A stretch of 64,000 nt of DNA, from the NCBI GenBank assembly GCA_016710685.1, contig JADJVC010000034.1, forward strand, positions 124,001 to 188,000. The letters are read 5' to 3'. Within the stretch, counting starts at the first letter, position 1; the number at the start of each line of letters is the position of its first letter. Both the position numbers and the translations under genes were made by a program. This document shows, piece after piece, positions 52,963 through 63,051 of the stretch. This stretch comes from Flavobacteriales bacterium. Its GTDB lineage: Bacteria; Bacteroidota; Bacteroidia; Flavobacteriales_F; PHOS-HE28. The notes beneath the pieces are model-generated. The model did not search any database. It had not been told where the DNA came from and saw only the letters and a list, made by a program, of their open reading frames with translations.

Positions 52963-53846
52963 AGCACCGGTTCGAGTTCCGGTAGTGCATCCTCACCCCA
53001 AACGGCGCGCTTCCGTGTGCCAAGTTCGCGCCAGCCGTAGAACAGGATCAACAGCGCTGAGCCGATGCAGTTGGCTAAAACGAAACCATTGATGTAGATC
53101 GGGTTCAGGCCTCCGTCCGCCGGGAACACCGGCACGATGAAGAAGGCGCAGTTGCTCACGATCTGTGCGATCATCAGGATGGTGCCGCTGCGGGTCATGT
53201 TGAAGATCCAGCCCAGCAAAATGGTGAGCGAGAACATGCTGGCCATGAATACGGGGATGGGGAATCCGTCCGGAACGCCCTCGCCCAACAACAGCATGGG
53301 CAAGTACCAAAGGCCCCATGAAACGCCGACTAAAGCACAAGAAGCCAAGGCGGAAAAGCGGCCTTGCAGGCGCGTAACGGAGAATTTCATCCAAGCGGTC
53401 TCCTCCACGAAGGCAATTCCCACGATAAATGCGAAATTGTGCATGAGGTTGATCGCGGCCTGGTTCGTTCCGCCGAAGAAATCCTCAATGACCCATCCGG
53501 GCCAAGGCGCAAGGCCCAGCAAAGTGATCACGATGATTCCTGCGTAGAAATAGAGAAATTTCCACGAGAATGCAAGCGCATAAAACTGCACGGGCGCTTT
53601 CCATTTGAAGTAAGAACCGAACAGCGTCCGCAGCCCGCCCATGCCCTCCAAGTAGAAGGAAATGAGGATGGCGAATCCCAGCGGACCGAACACCCGGAAA
53701 CGGAACACCATGTGTGCCAGCGCATCATCTTCCATATGCAAGCCGCCTCTGAGCCGGTAGGACATGAAGGCCACCACTAGGAACTGGTAACCCAACGTCA
53801 ATACGGTGAACGTGAGCACAGGGAATCGGGTGACAAAAGCGCGCAT
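52926..53846 (-). CDS. CPBP-family intramembrane metalloprotease-like protein
   Basis: A 306-residue protein with about eight spans. The CPBP core motif EE is in GIAFVEETAWMKF (about residue 155), and the later conserved helices are GVSWGLWYLPMLLLG and SLTILLGWIFNMT with the Asn of the second/third motif. A His typical of the active site is not clear, so activity is uncertain. These proteases act on membrane peptides or prenylated proteins. The start at 53846 begins with MRAFVTRFPVLT before the first span. It overlaps gatC tail to tail. Confidence 0.8.
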   Translation of the reverse strand: MRAFVTRFPVLTFTVLTLGYQFLVVAFMSYRLRGGLHMEDDALAHMVFRFRVFGPLGFAILISFYLEGMGGLRTLFGSYFKWKAPVQFYALAFSWKFLYFYAGIIVITLLGLAPWPGWVIEDFFGGTNQAAINLMHNFAFIVGIAFVEETAWMKFSVTRLQGRFSALASCALVGVSWGLWYLPMLLLGEGVPDGFPIPVFMASMFSLTILLGWIFNMTRSGTILMIAQIVSNCAFFIVPVFPADGGLNPIYINGFVLANCIGSALLILFYGWRELGTRKRAVWGEDALPELEPVLQPLPTTRGTLK

Positions 53847-53979
53847 GGGCCGTAGGAAGTGGCGCAATGTTAATGGTAAAACAGGGTGCCCGTCAATACG
53901 CCTGTTGATGTGCTGTGGACTTGCGGCACTGGGCCAATTACCTTCGTCGCGGGTTTGACCCACGAAAACAAAAGCCGAT

Positions 53980-55170
53980 ATGTACGGAAAACTCAAAGCA
54001 CACCTGCAAACCGAACTCGCCGCCATTGAAGAAGCCGGGCTTTACAAGCGTGAGCGCATCATCACTAGCGAGCAAGGCGCGGAGATCACGGTAAATGGCA
54101 AGCGGGTGCTGAATTTCTGTGCCAACAACTACCTTGGCCTCAGCTCGGACCCGGCAGTGTTAAAGGCCGCCCACGACACGCTGGATTCACACGGCTACGG
54201 CATGAGCAGCGTGCGCTTCATCTGCGGCACGCAGGACATCCACAAGGAGTTGGAGGAAAAATTATCCAAGTTCCATTCCACCGACGACACCATTTTGTAC
54301 GCAGCATGCTTCGATGCCAACGGCGGCGTGTTCGAGCCGTTGCTCGGGCAAGAAGATGCCATCATCAGCGACTCCCTCAACCACGCCAGCATCATCGACG
54401 GTGTGCGCCTGTGCAAGGCCATGCGGTACCGCTACGCCAACAACGACATGGCCGATCTGGAGGTGCAGCTGAAAATGGCCAGGGCCGATGGTGCCAAAAA
54501 CATCATCATCGTAACGGACGGCGTGTTCAGCATGGACGGTATCATCGCCGACCTCAAAGGCGTATGCGATCTCGCGGATAAATACGAAGCGCTGGTGATG
54601 GTGGACGAGTGCCACGCGGCCGGCTTCATCGGCAAAACCGGGCGTGGCAGCGTGGAGCATTGCGGCGTAACCGGCCGGGTGGACATCATAACCGGCACGC
54701 TGGGCAAGGCGCTTGGCGGGGCCATGGGCGGCTACACAACAGGCCGCAAGGAGATCATCGACATCCTGCGCCAGCGCTCGCGTCCTTACCTCTTCAGCAA
54801 TTCGCTGGCACCGGCCATCGTGGGTGCCAGCATCAAAGTGATCGACCTGCTGAGCGCCTCCACAACCTTGCGCGACAAACTGGAAAAGAACGTGGACCGT
54901 TTCCGCACCGGCATAGAAAAGCTCGGCTTCAAAACGCGCGGCTCCGGCGCGGCCATCGTCCCGGTAATGCTGGGCGATGCCAAGGTCAGCCAAGTAATGG
55001 CGGACAAACTACTGGCCGAAGGCATCTACGCCATCGGCTTCTTCTTCCCCGTGGTGCCGAAAGACACCGCCCGCATCCGCGTGCAGCTGAGCGCTGCTCA
55101 TACCGAGGCCCACATCGACAAGGCCTTGGCGGCATTTGCGAAGGTGGGGAAGGAGATGGGAGTGATCTGA
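53980..55170 (+). CDS. kbl: Glycine C-acetyltransferase (2-amino-3-ketobutyrate CoA ligase)
   Basis: A 396-residue PLP enzyme of the alpha-oxoamine synthase family. LNFCANNYLGLSS, SVRFICGTQDIHKELE, DSLNHASIIDGVRL, DECHAAGFIGKTGRG and the PLP lysine in TGTLGKALGGA are all as in Kbl. It cleaves 2-amino-3-oxobutyrate with CoA to glycine and acetyl-CoA in threonine breakdown. The gene stands alone; TACCTTCG at 53939-53946 may be its promoter -7 box. Confidence 0.94.
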   Translation: MYGKLKAHLQTELAAIEEAGLYKRERIITSEQGAEITVNGKRVLNFCANNYLGLSSDPAVLKAAHDTLDSHGYGMSSVRFICGTQDIHKELEEKLSKFHSTDDTILYAACFDANGGVFEPLLGQEDAIISDSLNHASIIDGVRLCKAMRYRYANNDMADLEVQLKMARADGAKNIIIVTDGVFSMDGIIADLKGVCDLADKYEALVMVDECHAAGFIGKTGRGSVEHCGVTGRVDIITGTLGKALGGAMGGYTTGRKEIIDILRQRSRPYLFSNSLAPAIVGASIKVIDLLSASTTLRDKLEKNVDRFRTGIEKLGFKTRGSGAAIVPVMLGDAKVSQVMADKLLAEGIYAIGFFFPVVPKDTARIRVQLSAAHTEAHIDKALAAFAKVGKEMGVI

Positions 55171-55348
55171 GGGAAGGGATCCCTTTGCGAGGCACAATTG
55201 GGCAATTTCATTGATCTCGCACCTTCATCGTCTTCACTCCTTCACAAAACACTACCTGAATTATGCGTGCCGAAATACCAGCGGTTGCAGCATTTAGGAT
55301 GTTAGGGCTGGTGTGCGGGTTCGCTTGGATAAGGGACTGAACGAACAA

Positions 55349-55373
55349 GGCCGCCCCAAGATTTGGAACGGCC
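55349..55373 (-). terminator. Terminator-like hairpin behind the beta-helix gene
   Basis: On the minus strand GGCCGTTCCAA pairs with TTGGGGCGGCC (two G-U pairs) around a 3-nt loop, followed by TTGTT. On the plus strand it is followed by CTGTTTT, so it could also serve kbl. Confidence 0.5.
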
Positions 55374-55394
55374 CTGCTGTTTTAAGTGAATTGC

Positions 55395-58300
55395 TTAGCG
55401 CACGATGATGCGTTGTTCACTGCGCACGTTCTCCGCAGTGAATTGCAGGAAATAGGTGCCTGCATCCAAGAGATTCGACAAGAGCAAACGCACTTGTTGA
55501 CCATCGCCGATCTGTTGGCTTTCAGCGTATAAATTCCGCCCGGCCATATCAATTACCTTGATATCGACGCGGGTGGCTTCACCGCCGTACTGAATGGTGA
55601 GGTCCCCATTGGAAGGGTTCGGGAAAACGCTCCAAGAAGTTGCGACTCCTTGTTGCACTGAGATGGCAAGTGGCGTGCAGGAAACTTGATTCTCGTAGGC
55701 ACCACGGTCGCGTACCAAATTGAAGACAGCAAGGTCCCGTTGATCATTCGCGAGCAAGGAAGGGTCCCCGGAATCTAGGGCGATGCTTCCGCAAACCAGC
55801 GCTATCGTTGCCGTGCTGCCGCCGTTGTTGGTCAAAGGCTGCAAGCCGGGATCAAAACCCACGATGTTGTTATTCGTGCCGTCCTCGATGCCCATTGCAC
55901 CGTTCCCATTCTCCAGAATGGTGAAGGTGGCCGTGTCGAAGCTGCCGTTGAGGTCAGGTCCGGCCGTCGCTGTGTTGTCCGCGATGATCATGCTGTTACT
56001 GCTGATCGTCCCCCCTGATCCGTTCACACCACCACCGGTCGTGGCCGTGTTGTTGGCTATGGTACTTGAAAGCAACGTGAGCGCTCCACCTTCCGTTTGC
56101 AGACCACCACCGTTGGTGGCGGAGTTCCCGGAAATGGTGCTGTAACGCAGATCCAACGTTCCCGCACCGCCTCCTTGAAGGAAAAGGCCACCGCCGTCGG
56201 TCGCGGTATTATTGCTCACCGTGCTTCGTGTTACTGTCATTGCACCGGTACTTGCTGCCCAAAGACCGCCTCCTTCATTGGCAGCGGCATTTCCATCAAC
56301 GGTGGAAATTGCCAACGAGAAGCTTCCAGCTCCGGTGACATGCACTGCACCGCCACTGCCTGGGGCCACAGCTGTCAGGATCCCGGCAGCGGATGCATCG
56401 TTCCCAATGAACATGGAATTGGATACCGCAACGGAGCCGGCCAACGTTTCGATGGCACCGCCGGCACGAATGCATTCATTCTGTTCGAATGAAACGCTAT
56501 CGATGGTGACCGTGCCTCCGTTGTTGAAGAGGCCGCCACCACTTCCGGCATCGCCGTTGGCCAAGTTATTGCGAACTACTACGCCATTCTGCACCAGAAG
56601 TATTCCTCCATTGTTGAAGATGCCACCGCCGCCATCATCCGCGGCGGGTCCGCTTGCGGTGTTACCATCGATGAGCGTCCCGTCGATGGTCATTGTCCCG
56701 GTATTGTTCCAAAGGCCACCGCCTTCACGGGCTGCATTATTGCCGCTAACGGTGCCGCCATTTATGGCAACGTCACCCGCACCACTTATGTGCAGGCCAC
56801 CACCGTTTCCGGGTGCGCTACCGGCACTGTTGTTAACAAGGTCCGTACCGCTCAACGAAGTGAGTGATCCAGCGTTGGAGTTGACCTCAATACCACCACC
56901 GGCGCGCATGGCCGTGTTGCCACTGACCACGCTATTGAGCATATTGAGCGTTGCGGTGGTATCGACCAGGATCCCCCGCCACTACCTGCAGCACCGGTCG
57001 CCGTGTTGTTGATGATCGCTGCATTGTTCTGTACGATGACCGTTCCGGAGAAGCAGAAGATCCCACCACCGCCTTGATCGGCCAAGGCCCCGGCAGCAGT
57101 GTTCCCATCGATCGTAGTTCCGTCCACGATCATCGTACCGGCACCGTTCCACAAACCACCGCCTTCCAGCGCGGCCACGTTGCCGCTTACTGATCCGCCG
57201 GTTATCAGGGCGTTACCATTCCCCGTAATGTGCATACCACCACCGTTGCCGGGAGATCCGCCCGTGGTGTTCTGGTCCAGCACCACACCTGTCAGTTCCG
57301 TGGTGGACCCCACCGCGTTCTGTTCAATCCCGCCACCGGCGCGCACCGAACTATTACCGCTGATCCGGGAATTATCCACGATCAGGGTTCCGCCGATATC
57401 ATTGAGGATACCGCCACCGCTTCCGGCAGCTCCATCGGCCACATTGTCCTTCACCAAGGAATGGTTCCCTACGAAGAGGGTGCCACCATTGTTGAACAGT
57501 CCTCCGCCACCTTGATCCGCCGCGGCACCACTGGCCTTGTTCAGGCTGACAAACGTGGAGTCCAACGTCATCGTTCCGGAACCGTTCCATAGCCCCCCAC
57601 CTTCTTGCAATGCCGTGTTCAAGCGGAAGAAGGCGCCAATGACATTCGTGGTGCCCGTGCCGCTCACATGCAATCCACCGCCATTAATGTTGGCCGTATT
57701 GTTGGAGACGAGACAATCGTCCATGTTCACGATGCCATTGTTGTTCTCTATGCCACCACCCGCACGTGCACACATGTTCCCTTGGACCTTGGTCCCGGTT
57801 ATTGTCACCGTTCCACCCACCGTCATTACGCCACCCCCGTTCCCGAGGTTGGTCGCAGCGATGTTGTCGGCGATCGTGGTGTTCAGGATGTTCGTAGTCC
57901 CGCCGTTGTCGAACACGCCACCACCTCCTTGGTCATTGTTCGGGTTGTTCTCTGCGTTCGCGGAATTGCCGTTGATGGTCGTTCCATCAATGGTCATAGT
58001 GCCGGTGTTGTTCCAAAGACCACCACCTTCTTGCAGCGCGGTATTTGTGCGGAAAAAGCCGCCGATGACATTCGTGGTGCCCGCACCGCTCACGTGCAAT
58101 CCACCACCATTGATGTTGGCCGCATTCTTGGAAATAAGGCAATTGGTGATCGTTACGGTGCCATTATTGTTCTCGATGCCACCACCTGCGCGAGCACACT
58201 GGTTGACTTTCACCTTAGTGCCGGTGAGCGTTACCGTTCCACCCACCGTCATTACGCCCCCTCCATTGCCGAGGTTGTTAGCTGCCGTATTGTTGGCTAT

Positions 58301-59758
58301 CGTAGCGTTCAGGATGTTCGTGATACCACCGTTGTCGAACACGCCACCGCCGCCTTGGTCGTTGCCGAGGTTGTTGCCTGCGATCGCAACGTTGTCTTTG
58401 ATGATCGTTCCTTCGATGGTCATGGTACCGATGTTGTTCCAAAGGCCACCACCTTCTTGCAGAGCCGTATTCATGCGGAATGATCCACCATTAATGACCG
58501 TGGTGCCCGTGCCGCTCACGTGCAGCCCCCCGCCGTTAATGTCGGCCGTATTACCGGAGACATCACAGTTGTTCACCGTGACCGTTCCGTTGTTGTTCTC
58601 CATGCCACCACCTGCGCGAGCGCACAAGTTCCCTTCCACCCGGGTCCCTGTGATGGCAACCGTTCCACCCACGGTCATTACGGCTCCTCCATTCCCTAGA
58701 TTGGTCACAGCCATGTTGTTGGTGATAGTGGCGTCCATTATGTTCGTGGTACCACCGTTATCGAACACCCCTCCGCCGCCTTGGTCATTGCCGAGGTTGT
58801 TCGCGGCATTCGCGCTATTCCCATTGATCAGCGTGCCGTCAATGTTCATCGTGCCGGTGCTGTTCCAAAGACCGCCGCCTTCTTGGTCTGCTGTATTACC
58901 ACTTACAGTACCACCGGTGATGGAAGCGCCGCTAGCGCCCGTAATGTGCATGCCCCCACCATTACCGGGGTTGGGTCCCGCCATGTTCATGTCCAACAAT
59001 AGGTTGAAAAGGGTCGCGTTCGAACCCGTGCCGTTCTGTTCGATACCACCACCAGCGCGCAGGGCAACGTTCCCAGAGATCAGGCTGTTCGATACGGTCA
59101 TCAATCCATCCGTGGAATTGAGAATTCCACCTCCACTGCCTGCCGCTCCAGTTGCAGCATTGCCGGAAATGACGGTTCCATAATTGATGGTCAACATGCC
59201 TGCTTCATTGTAGACCCCCCCCCCACCATTGGTAGCCAAGGCACCGTTCGCGGTATTTCCAGCAATTAAGGATGACATGACCTCTAGGGACCCACCCGTG
59301 GTGTAAACACCTCCGCCACTTTGCAACGCCGTGTTATTCGCAATGGCGCAGTCGACCAACCTGAGATGCGAACCTGACGAATGGATCGCGCCTCCATCAT
59401 CGGCCTGTCCCAGGGTCATTTTCACACCGTTGATCTCCACCTCTCCCGCATTGGAGACGGTGAATATCCGGCTGCCATTTGCACCGCTGATGATCGTATG
59501 GGTGGTGTCGTTCCCGTTGATCGTCAATGAAAGATCGATCATTATCGGACCTGTTTGGAGAACGATGGGTATTCCGTCAGTGTTGGAGGCGAAAATGATC
59601 ACGTCGCCAGTTCCTGCGGCGGACACCGCGTCGCGTAGGGAACCCGGTCCGGTATCATTAGCGTTTGTCACCGTGATCGTGGCCCCAGAGGAGCTCATTG
59701 AACCCAAAGCAAGGGTCGCAGCGATCAGTGATTTTTTAAGAGTCGTTGCTATTCTCAT
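55395..59758 (-). CDS. T9SS type A cargo: parallel beta-helix/POMP-like repeat protein, frameshifted
   Basis: The frame from 59758 gives a signal peptide and about 900 residues of Gly/Asn-rich beta-helix repeats (GGGLWNNTGTMTIDGT, GGGIENNNGTVTI, GGGLHVSGTGTT). It then leaves the pattern after GAAGSGGG near 56978. The repeat pattern resumes one frame over (ILVDTTATLNML) and runs to 55395, ending in a T9SS type A sorting domain: SWSVFPNPSNGDLTIQY, KVIDMAGRNLY, LDAGTYFLQF and QRIIVR. One base is missing beside the CCCCC run at 56973-56977. The intact product would be about 1,450 residues, secreted and probably surface-bound. Confidence 0.85.
57601..58878. repeat. Three tandem 426-bp coding repeats in the beta-helix gene
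   Basis: The marker CTTCTTG starts units at 57601, 58027, 58453 and 58879, exactly 426 bp (142 residues) apart. Each unit encodes EGGGLWN, NDQGGGGVFDNGG, NLGNGGGVMTVGG, CARAGGG and NINGGGLHVSG in the same order. Shorter, more diverged units flank the array on both sides. Confidence 0.85.
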
Positions 59759-60083
59759 GTGTCCGGGTTTTATGATAGGTTCAGTAATTATCTATCCTAG
59801 ATACGGGGCCGATGTCGTTTCGGATGGTTGATGTTGGGATTTCCCGCATATCAACTTCAAAGACGGGGTCCCACCCCTTGAGTTTTCCTTCCTCGAGATG
59901 AAATCCAGATAAGAGGGATCTTCAAGAATCGCGGGACCGCTGGTGTTCTTGTGCGCCCCGCACCGAAGTAGGTCCGAATGCACTTGCTTCTAGGTTTCCA
60001 TTTCCCCTACCTTGCCCGCCGCCAGCGGTGCTGGTGTGCTCAATACCTTGTTTGATCCACCGTTCAAACACCATGTGCAAGCC
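59759..60083. other. 325-bp divergent intergenic region
   Basis: It lies between the beta-helix gene and the UbiA operon. On the plus strand TTG (59984-59986), 21 nt, then TACCTTGC (60008-60015) is a fair promoter for the UbiA gene. Nothing convincing is seen for the leftward gene apart from an AT-rich stretch with GATAG/CTATC arms near 59773-59795. No gene or RNA is recognised. Confidence 0.4.
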
Positions 60084-60959
60084 ATGAAATTGGGCACATT
60101 ACGCGACCTACTGCGTGCTGAGCAGTGGGTAAAAAACGGCTTTCTGGTACTACCTGCCTTCTTCGCGGGAAACATTTTAGCGCCAGGCGTGTTACCACAG
60201 GTTTTGCTGGGCATGGTGGCATTTTCCTTGGTGGCCTCTTCCATCTACATCGTGAACGACCTGCGCGATGCCCCTGCCGACCGGCTGCACCCGCGCAAAT
60301 GCAAGCGGCCCATCGCAGCGGGTTTAGTGAAGCCTTCATTCGCTATTGCCGTGGCCTGCGTGCTTGCCGCGATCGGTCTGGGCAGCGCTTTTTTGCTGAA
60401 TACGGAATTCGGCCTGATCGCCTTGGGCTACGGCTTAATGAACCTGGCCTACAGCCTTTACTTGAAGCGCTGGGCCATTCTTGACGTCATGATCATCGCC
60501 TTGGGCTTCATCCTGCGCATCCATGGCGGCGGTGCCTTGGCGGAGGTGCCCATCAGCATGTGGCTGGAGATCCTCACCTTTTTGCTCGCGCTGTTCATCG
60601 CCTTCGGCAAGCGCCGCGACGAGGTGCTTGTTTCCAATAGCTCCGGCAACGACGCGCGGCGCAGCATTCAAGGCTACAACTTGGAAATGGTGAACACCAG
60701 CATGGCGTTGATCGCATCGGTTACGCTGGTTGCCTACCTCATGTACACGGTAAGCCCCGAAGTGATGGACCGCATCGGCAACACGCACGTATACTACACC
60801 GCCTTCTTTGTGCTGATGGGCATGCTGCGCTACCTGCAGTTGGCCCTGGTGAAGAATCGCACCGGCTCGCCCACGCGGCTCGTCTATGAGGATTGGCCGT
60901 TGCAAGCGATCATCGTCGGCTGGCTCATCACGTTCGCCCTCATTCTCTATGCGCGTTGA
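60084..60959 (+). CDS. UbiA-family prenyltransferase, decaprenyl-phosphate phosphoribosyltransferase type
   Basis: A 291-residue polytopic membrane protein. LRAEQWVKNGFLVLPAFFAG is the characteristic start of the DPPR-synthase subgroup, and the Asp-rich motif NDLRDAPADRLHPRKCKRPIAAG is of that subgroup rather than MenA/UbiA. Later motifs are YSLYLKRWAILDVMIIALGF and AFGKRRDEV. It should transfer phosphoribose from PRPP to polyprenyl phosphate. It overlaps the DprE-like fusion gene by 11 bp, which carries the next two steps of the same pathway. Confidence 0.85.
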   Translation: MKLGTLRDLLRAEQWVKNGFLVLPAFFAGNILAPGVLPQVLLGMVAFSLVASSIYIVNDLRDAPADRLHPRKCKRPIAAGLVKPSFAIAVACVLAAIGLGSAFLLNTEFGLIALGYGLMNLAYSLYLKRWAILDVMIIALGFILRIHGGGALAEVPISMWLEILTFLLALFIAFGKRRDEVLVSNSSGNDARRSIQGYNLEMVNTSMALIASVTLVAYLMYTVSPEVMDRIGNTHVYYTAFFVLMGMLRYLQLALVKNRTGSPTRLVYEDWPLQAIIVGWLITFALILYAR

Positions 60960-63051
60960 GCAAGGCCGCTTCAGCAACTGGGGCAATTATCCCGTCCGCA
61001 CGGGCACCTCAATTTCTCCGGAAAGCGTGGTCGATGTGCAGGCTGTAGTGGCTGAAGGGGCAGCGTTGACCCCGCGCGGAAACGGCCGCAGCTACGGCGA
61101 TGCCTCCCTCGGCGGGCGCATGCTGGACGGACGCTCGTTGCCCGAGGTATTCACGTTGAACGCTGAAAAAGGCACCTTGACCTGTGGCGCTGGCATGATG
61201 CTGGACGAACTGTTGTTGCGCATCGTCCCCGAAGGTTTTTTCCTGCCCGTTTCGCCCGGCACGCGGCTCATTACCGTGGGCGGCGCCATCGCTGCGGACA
61301 TCCACGGAAAGAACCACCACGTGGACGGCAGCATCTCCGCGCATATACTGGAAATGCACATCGTAACCGGCAACGGTGAAGAGGTGGTTTGTTCGCCGGA
61401 AGTACACGCCGAGCTTTTTTGGAACACCGTGGGCGGTATGGGCCTTACGGGCATGATCACGCAGGCCACCATCGCGTTGAAGCGCATCACCACGGCGTAC
61501 ATCCGGCAGCAAAGCATCAAGTGCAAAAACCTGTCGGAGCTCTTCCAGCGGTTTGAGGAAAATGCCGATGCCACCTACAGCGTAGCGTGGATCGATCTGT
61601 TGGCAACCGGCGACGCGCTTGGCCGCAGTTTGCTGTTGCTCGGCGAACATGAACCCATCGAAAGTCTGCCCGCGAAATACCGGAAAGCCCCGTTGCGCCT
61701 GCATGCTAAAGCCAAGTTGTTCGTTCCGTTCTTTTTCCCCGAATTCGCGTTGAGCAACCTTACCGTGCGCATCTTCAACATGCTTTTTTACGGCAAGCAA
61801 TTCAGCAAAGTGAGTGAAAGTGTGGCGCATTACGGGCCGTACTTCCATCCGCTGGATGCCGTGCGCGATTGGAACAAAATTTATGGACGTCGCGGTTTTC
61901 TGCAATACCAAGTGGTGGTTCCGCTGGAAGGCGGCGAAGCCCGGATGCGCATCATCGTGGAGGAACTTTCCAATGCGGGCGTAGCGAGTTTTCTGGCGGT
62001 GCTGAAGCGTTTCGGTCCCGGAAATGAGAAGTCGCTGATGAGCTTTCCCATGGAAGGATTCACGTTGGCGCTGGACATTCCCCGGAGTGATGCCGTATTC
62101 GCCGTGCTGGACCGCATCGATGCCATGGTGGTGGAAGCGGGCGGACGCATCTATTTGGCCAAGGATGCTCGTATGTCTGCTGAAACACTACGCGCCACGT
62201 ATCCCGGTTTAACGGCATTCCAACGCACCGTGGCGCACGAAGGCCGCGAACGCTTCACATCCGCGCTGGCCGAGCGCATCAGTCTACGAAACCACCGCAT
62301 GGACAATCCCCGATTCGATCCCAAGACCGTGTTGATCTTGGGCGCCACCTCGGACATTGCCGCCGCCATGGCGGAACAGTTCGCAAGCGAAGGCAATGGG
62401 TTGATCCTCGCCGGTCGCGATATGAACAAGCTGCGCGAAATGGCGGAAAGGCTGGGACGCGCGCACGGCACCGCATGCGTTCCGCAAGTATTCGATGCGT
62501 CGAAACCGGAAAGCCATCGCGTGTTCTACGAAAGTCTGGACCCACGGCCGGGCATTGTGGTGTGTGCGTTCGGCGACCTGCCGGATCAGTTCAAAGCGCA
62601 GGAAGACCCGGCGTTAGCGTTGCAATCCATTCAAGTGAACTACACTGGTGCGGTGAGCATTTTGGAATACGCCGCCGCCGATCTGGAAGCGCGGAACGCG
62701 GGGCACATCATCGGTATTTCATCCGTTGCTGGCGACCGTGGCCGGGCCAGCAACTACGTGTACGGCAGCGCGAAGGCGGGCTTCACGGCCTACCTCAGCG
62801 GGCTGCGCCACCGGCTGTTCAAGTCCGGCGTTTCCGTGCTCACGGTGAAGCCCGGCTTCGTCCGCACCCGCATGACGGAAGGGTTGCCGTTGCCCGCACC
62901 GCTCACCGCCACGGCGGACCAGGCGGCCGCGGCGATCATCAAGGCCATGAAGAAAAAGCAGAACACTGTTTACGTGCTGGGCCGTTGGCGTCTGGTGATG
63001 TTCGTGGTGCGCAACCTGCCCGAGTTCATTTTTAAACGCAGCAAGTTGTGA
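60949..63051 (+). CDS. Fused DprE1-like FAD oxidase and DprE2-like SDR
   Basis: A 700-residue protein. Residues 1-445 form a DprE1-type FAD oxidoreductase: TPRGNGRSYGDASLGG, HGKNHHVDGS, GGMGLTGMI, GRRGFLQYQ, LALDIP and LAKDAR. Residues 455-700 form a DprE2-type short-chain dehydrogenase: LILGATSDIAAAMAEQF, VCAFGDL, NYTGAV, GISSVAGDRG and Y-GSAK as the Tyr/Lys pair. Together they epimerise polyprenyl-phospho-ribose to the arabinose form via a 2-keto intermediate. In actinobacteria the two activities are separate proteins. The position equivalent to the mycobacterial drug-target Cys387 appears to be Ala (LALDIP). Confidence 0.85.
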   Translation: MRVEQGRFSNWGNYPVRTGTSISPESVVDVQAVVAEGAALTPRGNGRSYGDASLGGRMLDGRSLPEVFTLNAEKGTLTCGAGMMLDELLLRIVPEGFFLPVSPGTRLITVGGAIAADIHGKNHHVDGSISAHILEMHIVTGNGEEVVCSPEVHAELFWNTVGGMGLTGMITQATIALKRITTAYIRQQSIKCKNLSELFQRFEENADATYSVAWIDLLATGDALGRSLLLLGEHEPIESLPAKYRKAPLRLHAKAKLFVPFFFPEFALSNLTVRIFNMLFYGKQFSKVSESVAHYGPYFHPLDAVRDWNKIYGRRGFLQYQVVVPLEGGEARMRIIVEELSNAGVASFLAVLKRFGPGNEKSLMSFPMEGFTLALDIPRSDAVFAVLDRIDAMVVEAGGRIYLAKDARMSAETLRATYPGLTAFQRTVAHEGRERFTSALAERISLRNHRMDNPRFDPKTVLILGATSDIAAAMAEQFASEGNGLILAGRDMNKLREMAERLGRAHGTACVPQVFDASKPESHRVFYESLDPRPGIVVCAFGDLPDQFKAQEDPALALQSIQVNYTGAVSILEYAAADLEARNAGHIIGISSVAGDRGRASNYVYGSAKAGFTAYLSGLRHRLFKSGVSVLTVKPGFVRTRMTEGLPLPAPLTATADQAAAAIIKAMKKKQNTVYVLGRWRLVMFVVRNLPEFIFKRSKL

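Noticed and set aside
55264..55341. 25-codon plus-strand frame behind kbl
   Set aside because: Too short, no motif or start context; probably chance.
57537..59183. 548-aa Pro-rich plus-strand frame
   Set aside because: Antisense of the Gly-rich beta-helix repeats (GGN read backwards gives NCC, giving Pro); the minus strand has the signal peptide and sorting domain.
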